From contig NZ_QDFZ01000006.1 of the NCBI RefSeq assembly GCF_003347605.1, positions 210,881-274,880 of the forward strand: a DNA stretch of 64,000 nucleotides. Reading direction: 5' to 3'. This document shows, in pieces, positions 1-8,380 of the stretch. Origin of the DNA: Chryseobacterium sp. KLBC 52. Lineage in GTDB: Bacteria > Bacteroidota > Bacteroidia > Flavobacteriales > Weeksellaceae. How positions within the stretch are numbered: the first letter of the stretch is position 1; the number at the start of each line of letters is the position of its first letter. The notes under the pieces were generated by a model, which had not been told where the DNA came from, searched no databases, and worked only from the letters and a program-made list of their open reading frames with translations. The translations under genes were made by a program, and so were the position numbers.

Positions 1-358
1 CTCTCCCGAATCCGTAGATATAAAAATGGTATTCCTTGGTCTCATCATGGGTTATTTTATGTACAAAATCTCCGGCTTTCTGAAGTTTATCATCAGAGGA
101 ATATCCGCTTCCATAAGGTGGATTTGCACAGGTTGCCATGGCAAAATTATTATCTTCACTGCCTGTTACAGTACCAATTCCTTCAATATATATTTTTTCA
201 TCTCCAACGAATAAACTGTATAATTTATAGATATTGCTGAAGGTACCATAATAACTTTCATTAGTATTCAGCGGTTTATCCGGTGAAAGAATATTTACCC
301 CATTATTTCCTGTTCCGTCAAAGAAAATCCCGACGGAAATCACTCTGCTGCCATTCAT
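1..358 (-). CDS. Tle1-like (DUF2235) phospholipase effector, N-terminal part, cut by window edge
   Basis: Translating the minus strand from the ATG at 358 gives an open frame that runs off the left edge (119 codons seen). It begins MNGSRVISVGIFFDGTGNN, followed by SNIYKLYSLF and YIEGIGT. These are the opening motifs of the DUF2235 alpha/beta-hydrolase fold found in type VI secretion Tle1 phospholipase effectors (FDGTGNN nucleophile-side strand, SN-Y-L helix, Y-GIGT). The serine nucleophile motif would lie beyond the edge. No signal peptide is seen, as expected for a VgrG/Hcp-delivered or cytoplasmic protein. No other type VI gene is in the window, so delivery by such a system is inferred from the family only. 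Confidence 0.75.
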   Translation of the reverse strand, partial: MNGSRVISVGIFFDGTGNNGVNILSPDKPLNTNESYYGTFSNIYKLYSLFVGDEKIYIEGIGTVTGSEDNNFAMATCANPPYGSGYSSDDKLQKAGDFVHKITHDETKEYHFYIYGFGR

Positions 359-476
359 GTTTTTACTTTAATTTTTTATTACAGATCCTGTTTGTGTTTT
401 TTTCAACTGACATCCCTAAAAGAGACATTCCAAAATAACAGAAGAAAAATAAGGTTCACTAGAGTGGAAAGTACCA

Positions 477-504
477 AATAAAAAAATCCGTATTTCTACG
501 GAAT
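477..504 (-). terminator. Terminator of the LuxR-type regulator gene
   Basis: Arms CCGTA (488-492) and TACGG (497-501) with loop TTTC lie directly after the stop at 509. Read on the minus strand they are followed by a run of T (the A-run at 481-486). Confidence 0.6.
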
Positions 505-508
505 CCAT

Positions 509-1186
509 TTACATTTTTTCAAGGGAGTAAATATTATTGACAATGGCATAGATCACTATCCCCACAGTATTCTTTGCTCCTATTTTCTCCAGGATACGTT
601 GTCTGTGACTTTCTACAGTTCTCGGGCTGATAAAAAGTTTTTCTCCGATCTCATTGTTGGTCATTTCCTGACAGATCAGTTTTACCACATCTTTTTCCCT
701 TTCTGATAGCTCATCTTCTGTTTCAAAAAGAGAATTCTTCTTGGCAGAGCTGTTCATATAAGTAAACAGCATCTGATGATCTTCGGCCGTAAAAAAGACA
801 CCATTTTTATCTACCATGGTGATGGCATCAATAAAGGTTTTTTTATTCGAGTTTTTGGGAAGAAACGCCGATACTCCCAGCTTCACCATATATCCGAGAA
901 TAGAGGTTTTATAATGGGATGACAGGATAATAATTTTAAGATCCGGATATTTTTCTTTCAGGATTTCTACCAGTTCAAAACCGTTCATAGGTTTCATCTG
1001 AACATCTACGAGAGCAATATCAGGAAATTCATCTTTTGAAAGTTTTCCGAGGTCTTCTATAAAATCGGGGCCATTATCTGCTGTAAGGCAAACCGATATA
1101 TTTTTTTCATTGGACAGCAACATTTTTACCCCTTCGAGGATCAGCTGTTCATCATCAATCAGTGCTAGTTTGATTTGGGAACTCAT
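509..1186 (-). CDS. NarL/LuxR-family response regulator
   Basis: 225 aa. The receiver domain (1-120) has the acidic pair D11-D12, the phospho-acceptor Asp near residue 61 (LVDVQ) and the conserved Lys near 111 (FLPK). The C-terminal LuxR helix-turn-helix spans about 155-215 (LSEREKDVVKLI, then NNEIGEKLFIS and VESHR). It is a DNA-binding partner of the histidine kinase just upstream, whose 3' end overlaps its start by 32 bp, so the two are translationally coupled. Target genes are not evident. A hairpin terminator follows the stop. Confidence 0.93.
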   Translation of the reverse strand: MSSQIKLALIDDEQLILEGVKMLLSNEKNISVCLTADNGPDFIEDLGKLSKDEFPDIALVDVQMKPMNGFELVEILKEKYPDLKIIILSSHYKTSILGYMVKLGVSAFLPKNSNKKTFIDAITMVDKNGVFFTAEDHQMLFTYMNSSAKKNSLFETEDELSEREKDVVKLICQEMTNNEIGEKLFISPRTVESHRQRILEKIGAKNTVGIVIYAIVNNIYSLEKM

Positions 1187-1949
1187 GATATTTTGGAATT
1201 TTTATGATTAAACGACTTCCTTTTTTTGAAAATGTTTTTTTCCATTTGTGTGTGGCATTCATTGATTTGATACGGGATTCAATATTTTTGATTCCCATTC
1301 CTTTTTTCACTTCTTCATATTCAAATCCCTGTCCGTTATCAGAAATCACAACGGCCATATTTTCAGGATAATCTTTAATGTAAATCCAAATATCCGTTGC
1401 ATCGGAATGCTTGATCACATTGGTGGTAAATTCCTGAATAATCCTGTACAGCTGTACTTCCACGAAAAGATCTTTCTTTTCATATCCCGACATTACCTGC
1501 AGGGAAATATTGATTTTATGGGAAAGGTTGGCTATTAATTCTTCAACATATAAAACCAGCCCCACAGATTCCAGATTTACAGGATATAATGAATGGGAAA
1601 TACTTCTGGCAGCATCAATCAGGGAAGACATCTGGCCGTAGATATTTTTTTTGATGAGTTCGTCACCCTGAGTATCGAGGTTATTCAACCATAAAGAAAG
1701 AATATTGAGGCGGTTTCCGATATCATCATGAATCATCACTGCAATTCTTTTTCTTTCTTCTTCCTGGGCCTTGATGTTTTCCAGCACTAATTTTTTCTGA
1801 TGAAGAACTTCTGCTTCATGCTGGACATTTTTTTCCTTAATAATTCTGGTAATAAAAGCTCTGTAAGCTAGCAGAATAAAGGATACGATAACCGTTATGG
1901 TAACAATTATCAGGATCAGCAGATTGATATTTAGTGTTACTTCTTTAAT
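1155..1949 (-). CDS. Sensor histidine kinase (HisKA_3/NarX type), probable non-ATG start
   Basis: The kinase core has the HisKA_3 motif MIHDDIGNRL (phospho-His near residue 74 in this numbering) and an HATPase domain with SDNGQGF and GMGIKNIESR. The nearest conventional start is a GTG at 1787, but the frame stays open upstream and encodes a clear membrane segment (LLILIIVTITVIVSFILLAY) joined to the kinase by a coiled linker. No ATG, GTG or TTG occurs there before the stop near 1990. The best-placed candidate is ATT at 1949 (giving MKEVTLNINLL), overlapping the stop of the gene before it; CTG at 1922 is an alternative. Partner of the regulator at 509. The protein is certain, the start is not. 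Confidence 0.85.
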   Translation of the reverse strand: MKEVTLNINLLILIIVTITVIVSFILLAYRAFITRIIKEKNVQHEAEVLHQKKLVLENIKAQEEERKRIAVMIHDDIGNRLNILSLWLNNLDTQGDELIKKNIYGQMSSLIDAARSISHSLYPVNLESVGLVLYVEELIANLSHKINISLQVMSGYEKKDLFVEVQLYRIIQEFTTNVIKHSDATDIWIYIKDYPENMAVVISDNGQGFEYEEVKKGMGIKNIESRIKSMNATHKWKKTFSKKGSRLIIKIPKYHEFPNQTSTD

Positions 1950-2560
1950 CTGAAAAAAGTATATAAAAATGAACAGTACAAAATACTCGAAAGAATATTA
2001 TTGGCACTGAGAATCGTATAATAATCGTTTTCGGACAGATTGGCGATCTGGTGCTGGATGATAAAAATAAATACTGAGACCGAGTAATAGAAAAAAATAC
2101 TGGCATCTACAAGAAGAAAGCGGTTCTGAGCAGAGGTATTCTTAATCTCCCGGATCAGGGTAAATCCGGAAAGACAGATGATGATAATATTGGAAACCAC
2201 TTTCGCAATATCAGCATTGGCAGGATAATCAAATCCGTATTTCGAGATCATAAAGCCTGCTGCCAATACACCTACAATCCACAAAGCATATCTTGGCCAG
2301 TCCAGCTTTCTGATGAACAAACCTGTAAGCAGGAAAAACTCTCCTGCAATGTATAAGGGATAAAGGAATGAGGTGTCATTCAGTCTGAAGAGATAAGGCA
2401 GCGCCAGATTCAGCAATTCAATAAAAAAAAGAAAAGCAATACAATGAAAATATTGCTTTTCTTTATGATTTAATATGCGGTATTTCGCTGCTCCCAACAG
2501 TATAACGGACAGGAGCAGTGCATAATTCAGGAATAAAATTGCCTTATAAAGTTCAGCCAT
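1937..2560 (-). CDS. Polytopic membrane protein of the two-component cassette
   Basis: 207 aa, made almost wholly of hydrophobic helices (about six, for example residues 7-25, 36-58, 65-85, 90-107, 120-138, 150-172), with a basic C-terminal end (RLKK). I recognise no named family. Its stop overlaps the start region of the histidine kinase, so the two are probably made together, and it may be the sensory membrane subunit for a kinase that has only one membrane segment of its own. That role is inferred from position alone. Confidence 0.7.
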   Translation of the reverse strand: MAELYKAILFLNYALLLSVILLGAAKYRILNHKEKQYFHCIAFLFFIELLNLALPYLFRLNDTSFLYPLYIAGEFFLLTGLFIRKLDWPRYALWIVGVLAAGFMISKYGFDYPANADIAKVVSNIIIICLSGFTLIREIKNTSAQNRFLLVDASIFFYYSVSVFIFIIQHQIANLSENDYYTILSANNILSSILYCSFLYTFFRLKK

Positions 2561-2577
2561 TCCTCAGTATATCGTTT

Positions 2578-3363
2578 TTAAAATTCACTTCCTACATCTA
2601 CATCCGGAATACGGCAGATAGGAGGACATGGTTTTGCCCAGTCGTAAGTGTTGGAAATTGATTCTGCTCCCAGTTCTGCATTCCTAAGGTTTTCACGGAA
2701 AGAGATAAAGATAAGCGTTACCAACATTTTCCCGTAAATATCATTGTATCTGATTCCAAAAGAACAGGTAATGCCTGCTAATCCTTCATCTGAAAGGCAA
2801 AGGTCTGCTGTAGGAACATAGAATTTTCTGAAGATTCCACTTCCCTGATTTTCTCTGGTTTCTTTATAGAACCAATCCATACCCTGATTTCTCCAACGTT
2901 CAATAGCATCTACAGCCTTGTCCTGTTCAAGAATGGGTGTATTGGAAACAGGTAATCCCATATTGGCATTTTTTTCCATGCTTTCAAGATCTTTGGAAAG
3001 AACGGCGTTTCTGATAAGTGTATACTCCTGAATTTCCTGCAATCTCAGATCTTTTTCAAGTTCGGTAAGGAAACTGTATGGATATTCCTTTACATCTATT
3101 TTTACCCCATCATTGTTCATAGGATAAAAGATAAGAATCAATCGGTCTCTGTAAATTCCCACTGCAGCACAGAAGTCTTTATAATCCTTAAACCCCTTCA
3201 TCCATTCAAGGTGTTCTCTGGAAATATTAAAAACATAGTTGGTTGGGATAAGCTTTTGAATTTTGGAAAAGTCAGAAAGACATGCTTTCCACTGGTTTGA
3301 TGCTGCTCTACATTCTTCTACAGGCAGCATGTAGTCTACAATGTTTAATGTTGACATAAGCAT
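2578..3363 (-). CDS. Hypothetical protein ending in a CPPIC motif
   Basis: About 261 aa starting MLMSTLNIVDYML at 3363 (or MSTLN at 3357). A longer frame begins at 3408, but its extra residues look like translated leader. No signal peptide or membrane segment is seen. The middle is charged (residues about 95-150), and the C-terminus carries KPCPPICRIP with two close cysteines. I do not recognise the family. It lies 17 bp before the membrane protein of the two-component cassette on the same strand and may be cotranscribed with it. Confidence 0.6.
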   Translation of the reverse strand: MLMSTLNIVDYMLPVEECRAASNQWKACLSDFSKIQKLIPTNYVFNISREHLEWMKGFKDYKDFCAAVGIYRDRLILIFYPMNNDGVKIDVKEYPYSFLTELEKDLRLQEIQEYTLIRNAVLSKDLESMEKNANMGLPVSNTPILEQDKAVDAIERWRNQGMDWFYKETRENQGSGIFRKFYVPTADLCLSDEGLAGITCSFGIRYNDIYGKMLVTLIFISFRENLRNAELGAESISNTYDWAKPCPPICRIPDVDVGSEF

Positions 3364-3419
3364 AGTTTTTAGTCGTATAAAAATATACAAACTAAACATG
3401 CTATGCAAGAGGATTTTAA

Positions 3420-4040
3420 TTAATAATTTTTCACAGTAATATGATAACAGCTCTGCTGCTTCTCTTTGATGTAATATATTCTACCGGCTCGCTCATAATA
3501 CTTTAAAACTTTCTCCAGAGCCACTTCCATTTTCGGATTGTATTTCAGAACATTGTTGAATCTTATATAGGAAATATCAAAAGAATTACCATAATTGTGA
3601 GAGCTAATCCCCAGAGAAGCATTAGAATTCACTCTTCTCAGCCTGCATTGGTCTTCAAGCGTTCTGGTAATGGATGAAACCGTAAATGTACCTCCTTTTG
3701 TATCCTTACTGAACTTTGACCCTATTTTTTCCAGAGTGGTTTTTGCCTTGGATACCATATAAGCTCTGCTGTAATCAAGTCTCTGGACCTGATATCCTTT
3801 ACCTGATTTTTTTATTTTGTGGAATTTTCCGTTGCTGATATATTTCTGTATGGTTTTGGAATCTTTCAATAACTGTACTCCAAAACCTTTGGAAGCATCA
3901 AGATGAGATTTATAAAGCGGTGTAGGTTCAACCTTCAATACAGTGGCAAGATCATAGCAGGGAAAAGCTTTTTTGGCTGCCTGCGAATAATGTAAACTAT
4001 AAATAAAAGGTACAAAGACCACACAAAAAAACTTTCTCAT
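3420..4040 (-). CDS. Exported DUF5715-like / M15-type peptidase-fold protein
   Basis: 206 aa with an N-terminal signal peptide (MRKFFCVVFVPFIYSLHYSQA). The C-terminal half holds SSHNYGNSFDISY, which matches the SxHxxGxAxD zinc-ligand pattern of the M15 / VanY-like D-Ala-D-Ala peptidase fold, and a later CYHIT that would give the third ligand. This suggests a periplasmic zinc enzyme acting on peptidoglycan peptides, or a relative that keeps the fold. The assignment to DUF5715 is from memory of similar sequences. It ends 12 bp before the next minus-strand gene region. Confidence 0.65.
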   Translation of the reverse strand: MRKFFCVVFVPFIYSLHYSQAAKKAFPCYDLATVLKVEPTPLYKSHLDASKGFGVQLLKDSKTIQKYISNGKFHKIKKSGKGYQVQRLDYSRAYMVSKAKTTLEKIGSKFSKDTKGGTFTVSSITRTLEDQCRLRRVNSNASLGISSHNYGNSFDISYIRFNNVLKYNPKMEVALEKVLKYYERAGRIYYIKEKQQSCYHITVKNY

Positions 4041-4225
4041 TCACCTTCCTTTTAAATTACAAATGAAAGATAAAACATTTATGTTAGATCTTTCAAGACT
4101 GACGATAATACTCTCTCAATAAATCCCAAACAAACATTACACCAAATTACAGATTTTGCAATTTTTGTTCCCTCTTTTTTGATATATTTTTTCAGTTTTA
4201 ACTTTTTACTTTAAGATTTAAATTT

Positions 4226-4233
4226 TACATTTG
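4226..4233 (+). promoter_or_regulatory. -7 box of aqpZ
   Basis: TACATTTG matches the Bacteroidota consensus TAnnTTTG and lies 22 bp before the aqpZ start. Confidence 0.6.
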
Positions 4234-4255
4234 AGATACATAAACATTAAACAAC

Positions 4256-4975
4256 ATGATAAAAAAACTTTTCGCTGAATTTTTCGGCACATTTTGGCTT
4301 GTTTTCGGAGGGTGTGGAAGCGCTGTTTTCGCAGCGGGTGTTCCAGACATCGGCATCGGACTTTTAGGCGTTGCTTTAGCCTTCGGTCTTACTGTTCTTA
4401 CGATGGCTTACGCTGTAGGCCATATCTCAGGAGGGCACTTTAACCCGGCAGTTTCTTTCGGACTTTTAGCGGGAGGAAGATTTCCTGCAAAAGACCTTAT
4501 TCCTTACATTGTAGCCCAATGTTTGGGAGCGATTGTAGCAGCGGGATGCCTGTATACAATCCTTAACGGTGCGGGAGCGGTAGAATTCTCAAAACCCGGA
4601 GATTTTGCCACGAACTTTTACGGTGAAGCCGTTTACAATGGAAAAGCGTTCAGTATGGGAGCAGCATTTCTTGCAGAGTTTCTCTTAACTGCATTTTTCC
4701 TTATTGTCATCATGGGAGCTACAGATAAGTGGGCTAACGGTAAGTTTGCCGGTCTAGCCATCGGTCTTGCGCTTACTTTGATCCACCTGATCTCTATTCC
4801 GATTACCAATACGTCTGTAAACCCTGCGAGGTCCCTTTCTCAGGCAGTCTTTATGGGAGGAATTGCGATGTCACAGCTTTGGTTGTTCTGGGTAGCCCCT
4901 ATTTTGGGAGGAGTTGTAGGCGGATTGATCTACAAGTTCTTACTTCAGAGAGATACTGCTGAAATTGCAGATTAA
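4256..4975 (+). CDS. aqpZ: Aquaporin Z
   Basis: 239 aa, usual length for the MIP family, six membrane helices and two half-helices. Both NPA boxes are present (HFNPAVS at 63-65 and SVNPARS at 190-192). The selectivity filter positions correspond to those of E. coli AqpZ: F43, H178, T187 and R193. That predicts a water-selective channel rather than a glycerol facilitator. It stands alone, with its own -7 promoter and a strong terminator. Confidence 0.96.
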   Translation: MIKKLFAEFFGTFWLVFGGCGSAVFAAGVPDIGIGLLGVALAFGLTVLTMAYAVGHISGGHFNPAVSFGLLAGGRFPAKDLIPYIVAQCLGAIVAAGCLYTILNGAGAVEFSKPGDFATNFYGEAVYNGKAFSMGAAFLAEFLLTAFFLIVIMGATDKWANGKFAGLAIGLALTLIHLISIPITNTSVNPARSLSQAVFMGGIAMSQLWLFWVAPILGGVVGGLIYKFLLQRDTAEIAD

Positions 4976-4996
4976 TTTTAAACAATATTTAATGAT

Positions 4997-5027
4997 AAAA
5001 TCCTGTCAGGCGGCAGGATTTTTTTAT
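4997..5027 (+). terminator. Terminator of aqpZ
   Basis: AATCCTG (4999-5005) pairs with CAGGATT (5014-5020), followed by TTTTT. Confidence 0.85.
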
Positions 5028-5052
5028 TTTCTGATTTCGAATAAACTGTTTT

Positions 5053-5237
5053 AGAATTTTTTGAAGACGCAAAGTCTTTATGAAGATGAATTTTTATTGA
5101 AGGGAGCAAAGTGGTCGCGGCTACGTCGCTGATGAAGGAAATTGTAATGTTTGCTTAGTCAGAATCAATGAAATTGATTCCTTCTTTGCATCCTTAAGAC
5201 ATATCAATAAGAAATTAAACTTTGCGTTAAAAAAGAA
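5053..5237. repeat. Degenerate intergenic inverted-repeat element
   Basis: The gap between aqpZ and the next gene holds no ORF but has related ends in inverse orientation: ACGCAAAG at 5067-5074 and CTTTGCGT at 5220-5227, with loosely matching flanks. Similar fragments (TTCGCAAAGGCGTTTCACT) occur at 5830-5850 and, more degenerate, at 16360-16510. Confidence 0.4.
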
Positions 5238-5247
5238 TTTTTTGATC

Positions 5248-5793
5248 TTATTTCAGTTTTTTGATTTCAAAAGGATTTTTAAAGATGAGCTCTTCATGTT
5301 TTCCTTTGATTTCCATTTTACGCTGAAGAAGATTAAGCGCCATTTTTCTGATAAAAAGATCCTTGTCATTTAATTTCCAGTAAGAATCTTCATGAAGTTT
5401 TTTAGGTTGGCGGATCAGATAAAATTCAGTTTTCCAGGTATCTGCATTATGATAGAATTCTATAATTCCACAATGTTCAGGGATAAGAGCTGCGTCTACC
5501 ATTCCCATCGGAAGTAAAAAACTAAAAGAATTGCAGACATAATCTCCACAGGAAATTTTATCATGTTTCAGAAATTTTTCCCCGGTATCTTTGTTCAGAT
5601 AAGATTTTTTGAAATCATTTTTAAAATCACTTTTTGAAAACTTGATCTCGATTTCATGACTTCCACCTTCCGAATCTATGATTAAGATGTCCGCTTCCCA
5701 GTCAGCCTGAAAATAATTCGTCAGCACGATTTCTTTTTCAAAATCGCAGTGTGAATGGATATAGGCATGTATAAGTTCTTCTATTTTGATCAT
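5248..5793 (-). CDS. PD-(D/E)XK nuclease-like protein
   Basis: 181 aa, soluble. Residues 33-58 read WEADILIID, then HEIEIKFSKSD: an Asp (D35) at the end of a beta strand and an E-I-K triplet (E49-K51) about 14 residues later, the signature spacing of the PD-(D/E)XK fold. It resembles MmcB-like and other small stand-alone nucleases. It is not next to a methyltransferase or toxin gene. Nuclease activity and substrate are inferred from the motif only. Confidence 0.6.
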   Translation of the reverse strand: MIKIEELIHAYIHSHCDFEKEIVLTNYFQADWEADILIIDSEGGSHEIEIKFSKSDFKNDFKKSYLNKDTGEKFLKHDKISCGDYVCNSFSFLLPMGMVDAALIPEHCGIIEFYHNADTWKTEFYLIRQPKKLHEDSYWKLNDKDLFIRKMALNLLQRKMEIKGKHEELIFKNPFEIKKLK

Positions 5794-5943
5794 GGGTAAT
5801 ATTGTAAACGCAAATACTTCCTGTTTACTGTTCGCAAAGGCGTTTCACTAAGCTAAAGTCGCAAACTATTTTATTTATTGTGATTATACAAAAATTGACA
5901 AGCGAATTGACCATTCACAATTGTCCTCTTATGTCCAAAATCA

Positions 5944-6936
5944 TCAACTCACCAACAGGCTGCATCCTCTGATATCGGAATGATCTATTCTTCCCAGTAC
6001 CTGAAATTTATCCCCGATTATTTTTCCTAAATCCTGTGTGGCTATAAATGAGCAGGAATGCGTATTGGCAAGGTCAATAATATTAATAGCTCCTGTGCGG
6101 CCTTCTTTTTCGTAAGCCAACGGATCTTCAGCATTCCGAACCATGATTCTCATCCAGTTTGGACATTCGTATTCATTATTTCCAAGAGAATAAGCCTGTG
6201 AAAGCAGTTCTGTCATGGAATATTCTGAATATATTTTGTTTGTTTTAAGACCTTCCTGCAAGATTTTCAACAATTCATCCTTGGTCATTTCTTCCTTTCG
6301 TCCTTTCATCCCTCCGGTTTCAATTACGATTAAGTTTTCAGGGAAATTCAGGGATTCATCGTTTTGCTCAGCATGGCAGTAATCAAGAAAGTCTAATAAG
6401 GCAAAGGAAACTCCAAAAAGGATAACTTTTTTATTCTGCAGTGTATTTAATAACTCAAAAAGCTCAGCATGATTATAAAGAAAATATCCGTTTTCCGGTT
6501 TGGCAGACTTCTTCATCAGATAATCTACCATGTAGATCAGTGATGAGTTTTGTCTCTCAAGATAGCTTGGAAGCAGGCCCAGAAATATAAAGTCTTCCGG
6601 TTTTCCGATAAATTGTTCAAAACTTTTATAAATACTTTCTTCATAAAGTTCCGGATCTGCGATGAAATGTTTGGAAAGATTCATCTGGGTTGTTCCTGAG
6701 CTTTGAAAGAAAAGATCGGCAGCGACATTTTTATCCAGAATCTGATGATTTTTAAACATTTCGATAGGAAGAAACGGAATTTTCACCAGGCTATCGACCT
6801 CATCGGGATTCACCTTCAGAAAATCAACGAACTTCCGGTATATTTCAACATTTTCATATTGATAACGAAATGTTTTCAATGATGCATTCAGGAAATCCTG
6901 TTCAGTCTGTATGTTGAATATATTTTTCAGTTCCAT
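5944..6936 (-). CDS. LuxE/acyl-protein synthetase-like ligase
   Basis: 330 aa. It carries the adenylate-forming enzyme signature SSGTTQ (residues 79-84) and the later YSMTELLSQAY region of the LuxE family, which activates a carboxylic acid as acyl-AMP and moves it to a protein thiol. No luxC or luxD homologue is present, so it is not a luminescence gene. Flavobacterial genomes often keep a lone copy, and the acyl substrate is unknown. It lies alone, with 194 bp to the next gene upstream. Confidence 0.8.
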   Translation of the reverse strand: MELKNIFNIQTEQDFLNASLKTFRYQYENVEIYRKFVDFLKVNPDEVDSLVKIPFLPIEMFKNHQILDKNVAADLFFQSSGTTQMNLSKHFIADPELYEESIYKSFEQFIGKPEDFIFLGLLPSYLERQNSSLIYMVDYLMKKSAKPENGYFLYNHAELFELLNTLQNKKVILFGVSFALLDFLDYCHAEQNDESLNFPENLIVIETGGMKGRKEEMTKDELLKILQEGLKTNKIYSEYSMTELLSQAYSLGNNEYECPNWMRIMVRNAEDPLAYEKEGRTGAINIIDLANTHSCSFIATQDLGKIIGDKFQVLGRIDHSDIRGCSLLVS

Positions 6937-7130
6937 AATTTTTTGAGTTTCTTAATCCCCGGCTGCAGGGCAATTATAGAGATAGAATATTTTTTTAATA
7001 ATTTTTTAATGCATAAGACCTATTTTGGTAGACTTATTGCAATGACTTATCCGGAATATGGATTAAAAACAAGAGTGGGTTTTTCCACCCGTTCGAAAGT
7101 TACCTCTTTTTAGGGGTAATTTTTTTTGCT

Positions 7131-7901
7131 TTATTTCTCAAAAGTTCTGAGTTCAAAATCCTTTTCAAAAACCCCGTAAGTGAAATAGGAAATCCAGTCT
7201 CCAAGGTTGATATATTTTGCATTTTGTTCCAGATCCAGTACCATTGGCAGGTGCCTGTGACCATAGATGAAATAATCGATTTTCTGAGTTTTCAGCTTTT
7301 CTTTGGAATAAATAATCAGAAACTCTTTATCTTCTCCCAGAAAAGCTTTGTCTTCTTCTCCGGAGATCATTTTATTTTTTTGGGAAAGGTATAATGCAAT
7401 TTTCATCGCGATATCAGGATGAAGCCATTTGAAAAACCATTGTGCTACCGGATTGGTGAATAGTTTCTTCATTCTTTTGTATCCTTTGTCTCCAGGTCCC
7501 AGGCCATCTCCATGAGCCAGCAGAAACTGCTTCCCTCCCATTTCAAAATATTGTTTCTGATAGAATACGGTACATCCGATTTCTTCTTCCAGATAATCTT
7601 TCATCCAGAGATCATGATTCCCGACAAAGAAATAAATATGAATTCCTCTGTCTTTCAATTCTGCAATTTTCCCAAGTACACGAACGTATCCTTTAGGAAT
7701 AACATGCTTCCATTCATGCCAGAAGTCAAAAAGATCTCCCATTAAAAACAAAACCTGAGCATCTTCCTTGATCTCATCCATCCACCGTATAAATCTCTCT
7801 TCACGCACCTTGCTTTCCTTGGGTGTAGGAGCCCCAAAATGCTGATCTGAAGCAAAGTATACTTTTTTTCCAGGTTCTAAATTAATTGTTGTTTTTAACA
7901 C
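7131..7901 (-). CDS. lpxH: UDP-2,3-diacylglucosamine diphosphatase
   Basis: 256 aa calcineurin-like metallophosphoesterase. All signature blocks are present: DQHFG (19-23), GDLFDFW, GNHDLWM, AHGDGLG and GHRHLP. LpxH hydrolyses UDP-2,3-diacylglucosamine to lipid X in lipid A synthesis at the inner membrane. Length and motif spacing fit LpxH rather than LpxI. It follows queD by 20 bp on the same strand and is probably cotranscribed. Confidence 0.9.
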   Translation of the reverse strand: MLKTTINLEPGKKVYFASDQHFGAPTPKESKVREERFIRWMDEIKEDAQVLFLMGDLFDFWHEWKHVIPKGYVRVLGKIAELKDRGIHIYFFVGNHDLWMKDYLEEEIGCTVFYQKQYFEMGGKQFLLAHGDGLGPGDKGYKRMKKLFTNPVAQWFFKWLHPDIAMKIALYLSQKNKMISGEEDKAFLGEDKEFLIIYSKEKLKTQKIDYFIYGHRHLPMVLDLEQNAKYINLGDWISYFTYGVFEKDFELRTFEK

Positions 7902-7921
7902 CTTCTGAGTTTTGTGAAAAA

Positions 7922-8368
7922 TTATTGATTATCTTCTGCAAACCATTCTCCATAAGAGTTTTCTGTCTCATGAAGTTTAAGATAAGCTAAAGAAATTCCT
8001 TCGGGAAGTCTTGATTTTACTTTAGCTGCAATAGCATACAACATGTTTTCGCAAGTCGGCTGGAAACTGCAATAGATTACTTTATGTCCTTTCTGCTCAA
8101 GGTCATCTCCCAATTCTTTATGTGGAGACAGCGCATTCACAAGAACCGCATGGTCCCATACGTCCACGATCTCAGATTTTACGATACTTTTGATATCTCC
8201 GAAATCTACCACCATTCCATTTTTAGGATTTTCAATATCATTAATCGGTTTTCCCTTCACTGTTACAAACAGCTTATAGGAATGTCCATGCATATTTTTA
8301 CACTTCCCATCGTAGTTGTAAAGCACGTGAGCCGTTTCGAATGTAAAAATTTTTGTAATACGTATCAT
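7922..8368 (-). CDS. queD: 6-carboxy-5,6,7,8-tetrahydropterin synthase (QueD/PTPS family)
   Basis: 148 aa. Zinc ligands are H14 (ETAHVL) and H27/H29 (NMHGHSY), the catalytic Cys is C23 (GKCKN), and the late HETENS block supplies the substrate-binding Glu. QueD converts dihydroneopterin triphosphate to carboxytetrahydropterin in queuosine synthesis. A PTPS-type activity in pterin synthesis cannot be ruled out by motifs alone, although PTPS-I lacks this Cys placement. The -7 box ends only 4 bp before the ATG, so the transcript is probably leaderless. Confidence 0.88.
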   Translation of the reverse strand: MIRITKIFTFETAHVLYNYDGKCKNMHGHSYKLFVTVKGKPINDIENPKNGMVVDFGDIKSIVKSEIVDVWDHAVLVNALSPHKELGDDLEQKGHKVIYCSFQPTCENMLYAIAAKVKSRLPEGISLAYLKLHETENSYGEWFAEDNQ

Positions 8369-8372
8369 AGTA

Positions 8373-8380
8373 CAAAGATA
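8373..8380 (-). promoter_or_regulatory. -7 box of queD-lpxH
   Basis: TATCTTTG on the minus strand, a full consensus match. Its end is 4 bp from the start codon, which implies a leaderless mRNA. Confidence 0.65.

Noticed and set aside
26..214. 62-codon plus-strand frame at the left edge
   Set aside because: Antisense to the DUF2235 coding frame, which has clear family motifs.
7100..7127. Hairpin TTACCTC / GGGGTAA followed by TTTTTTTT as a terminator of lpxH
   Set aside because: The T-run is on the plus strand, pointing towards lpxH's 3' end; no plus-strand gene lies upstream and lpxH is read from the minus strand.
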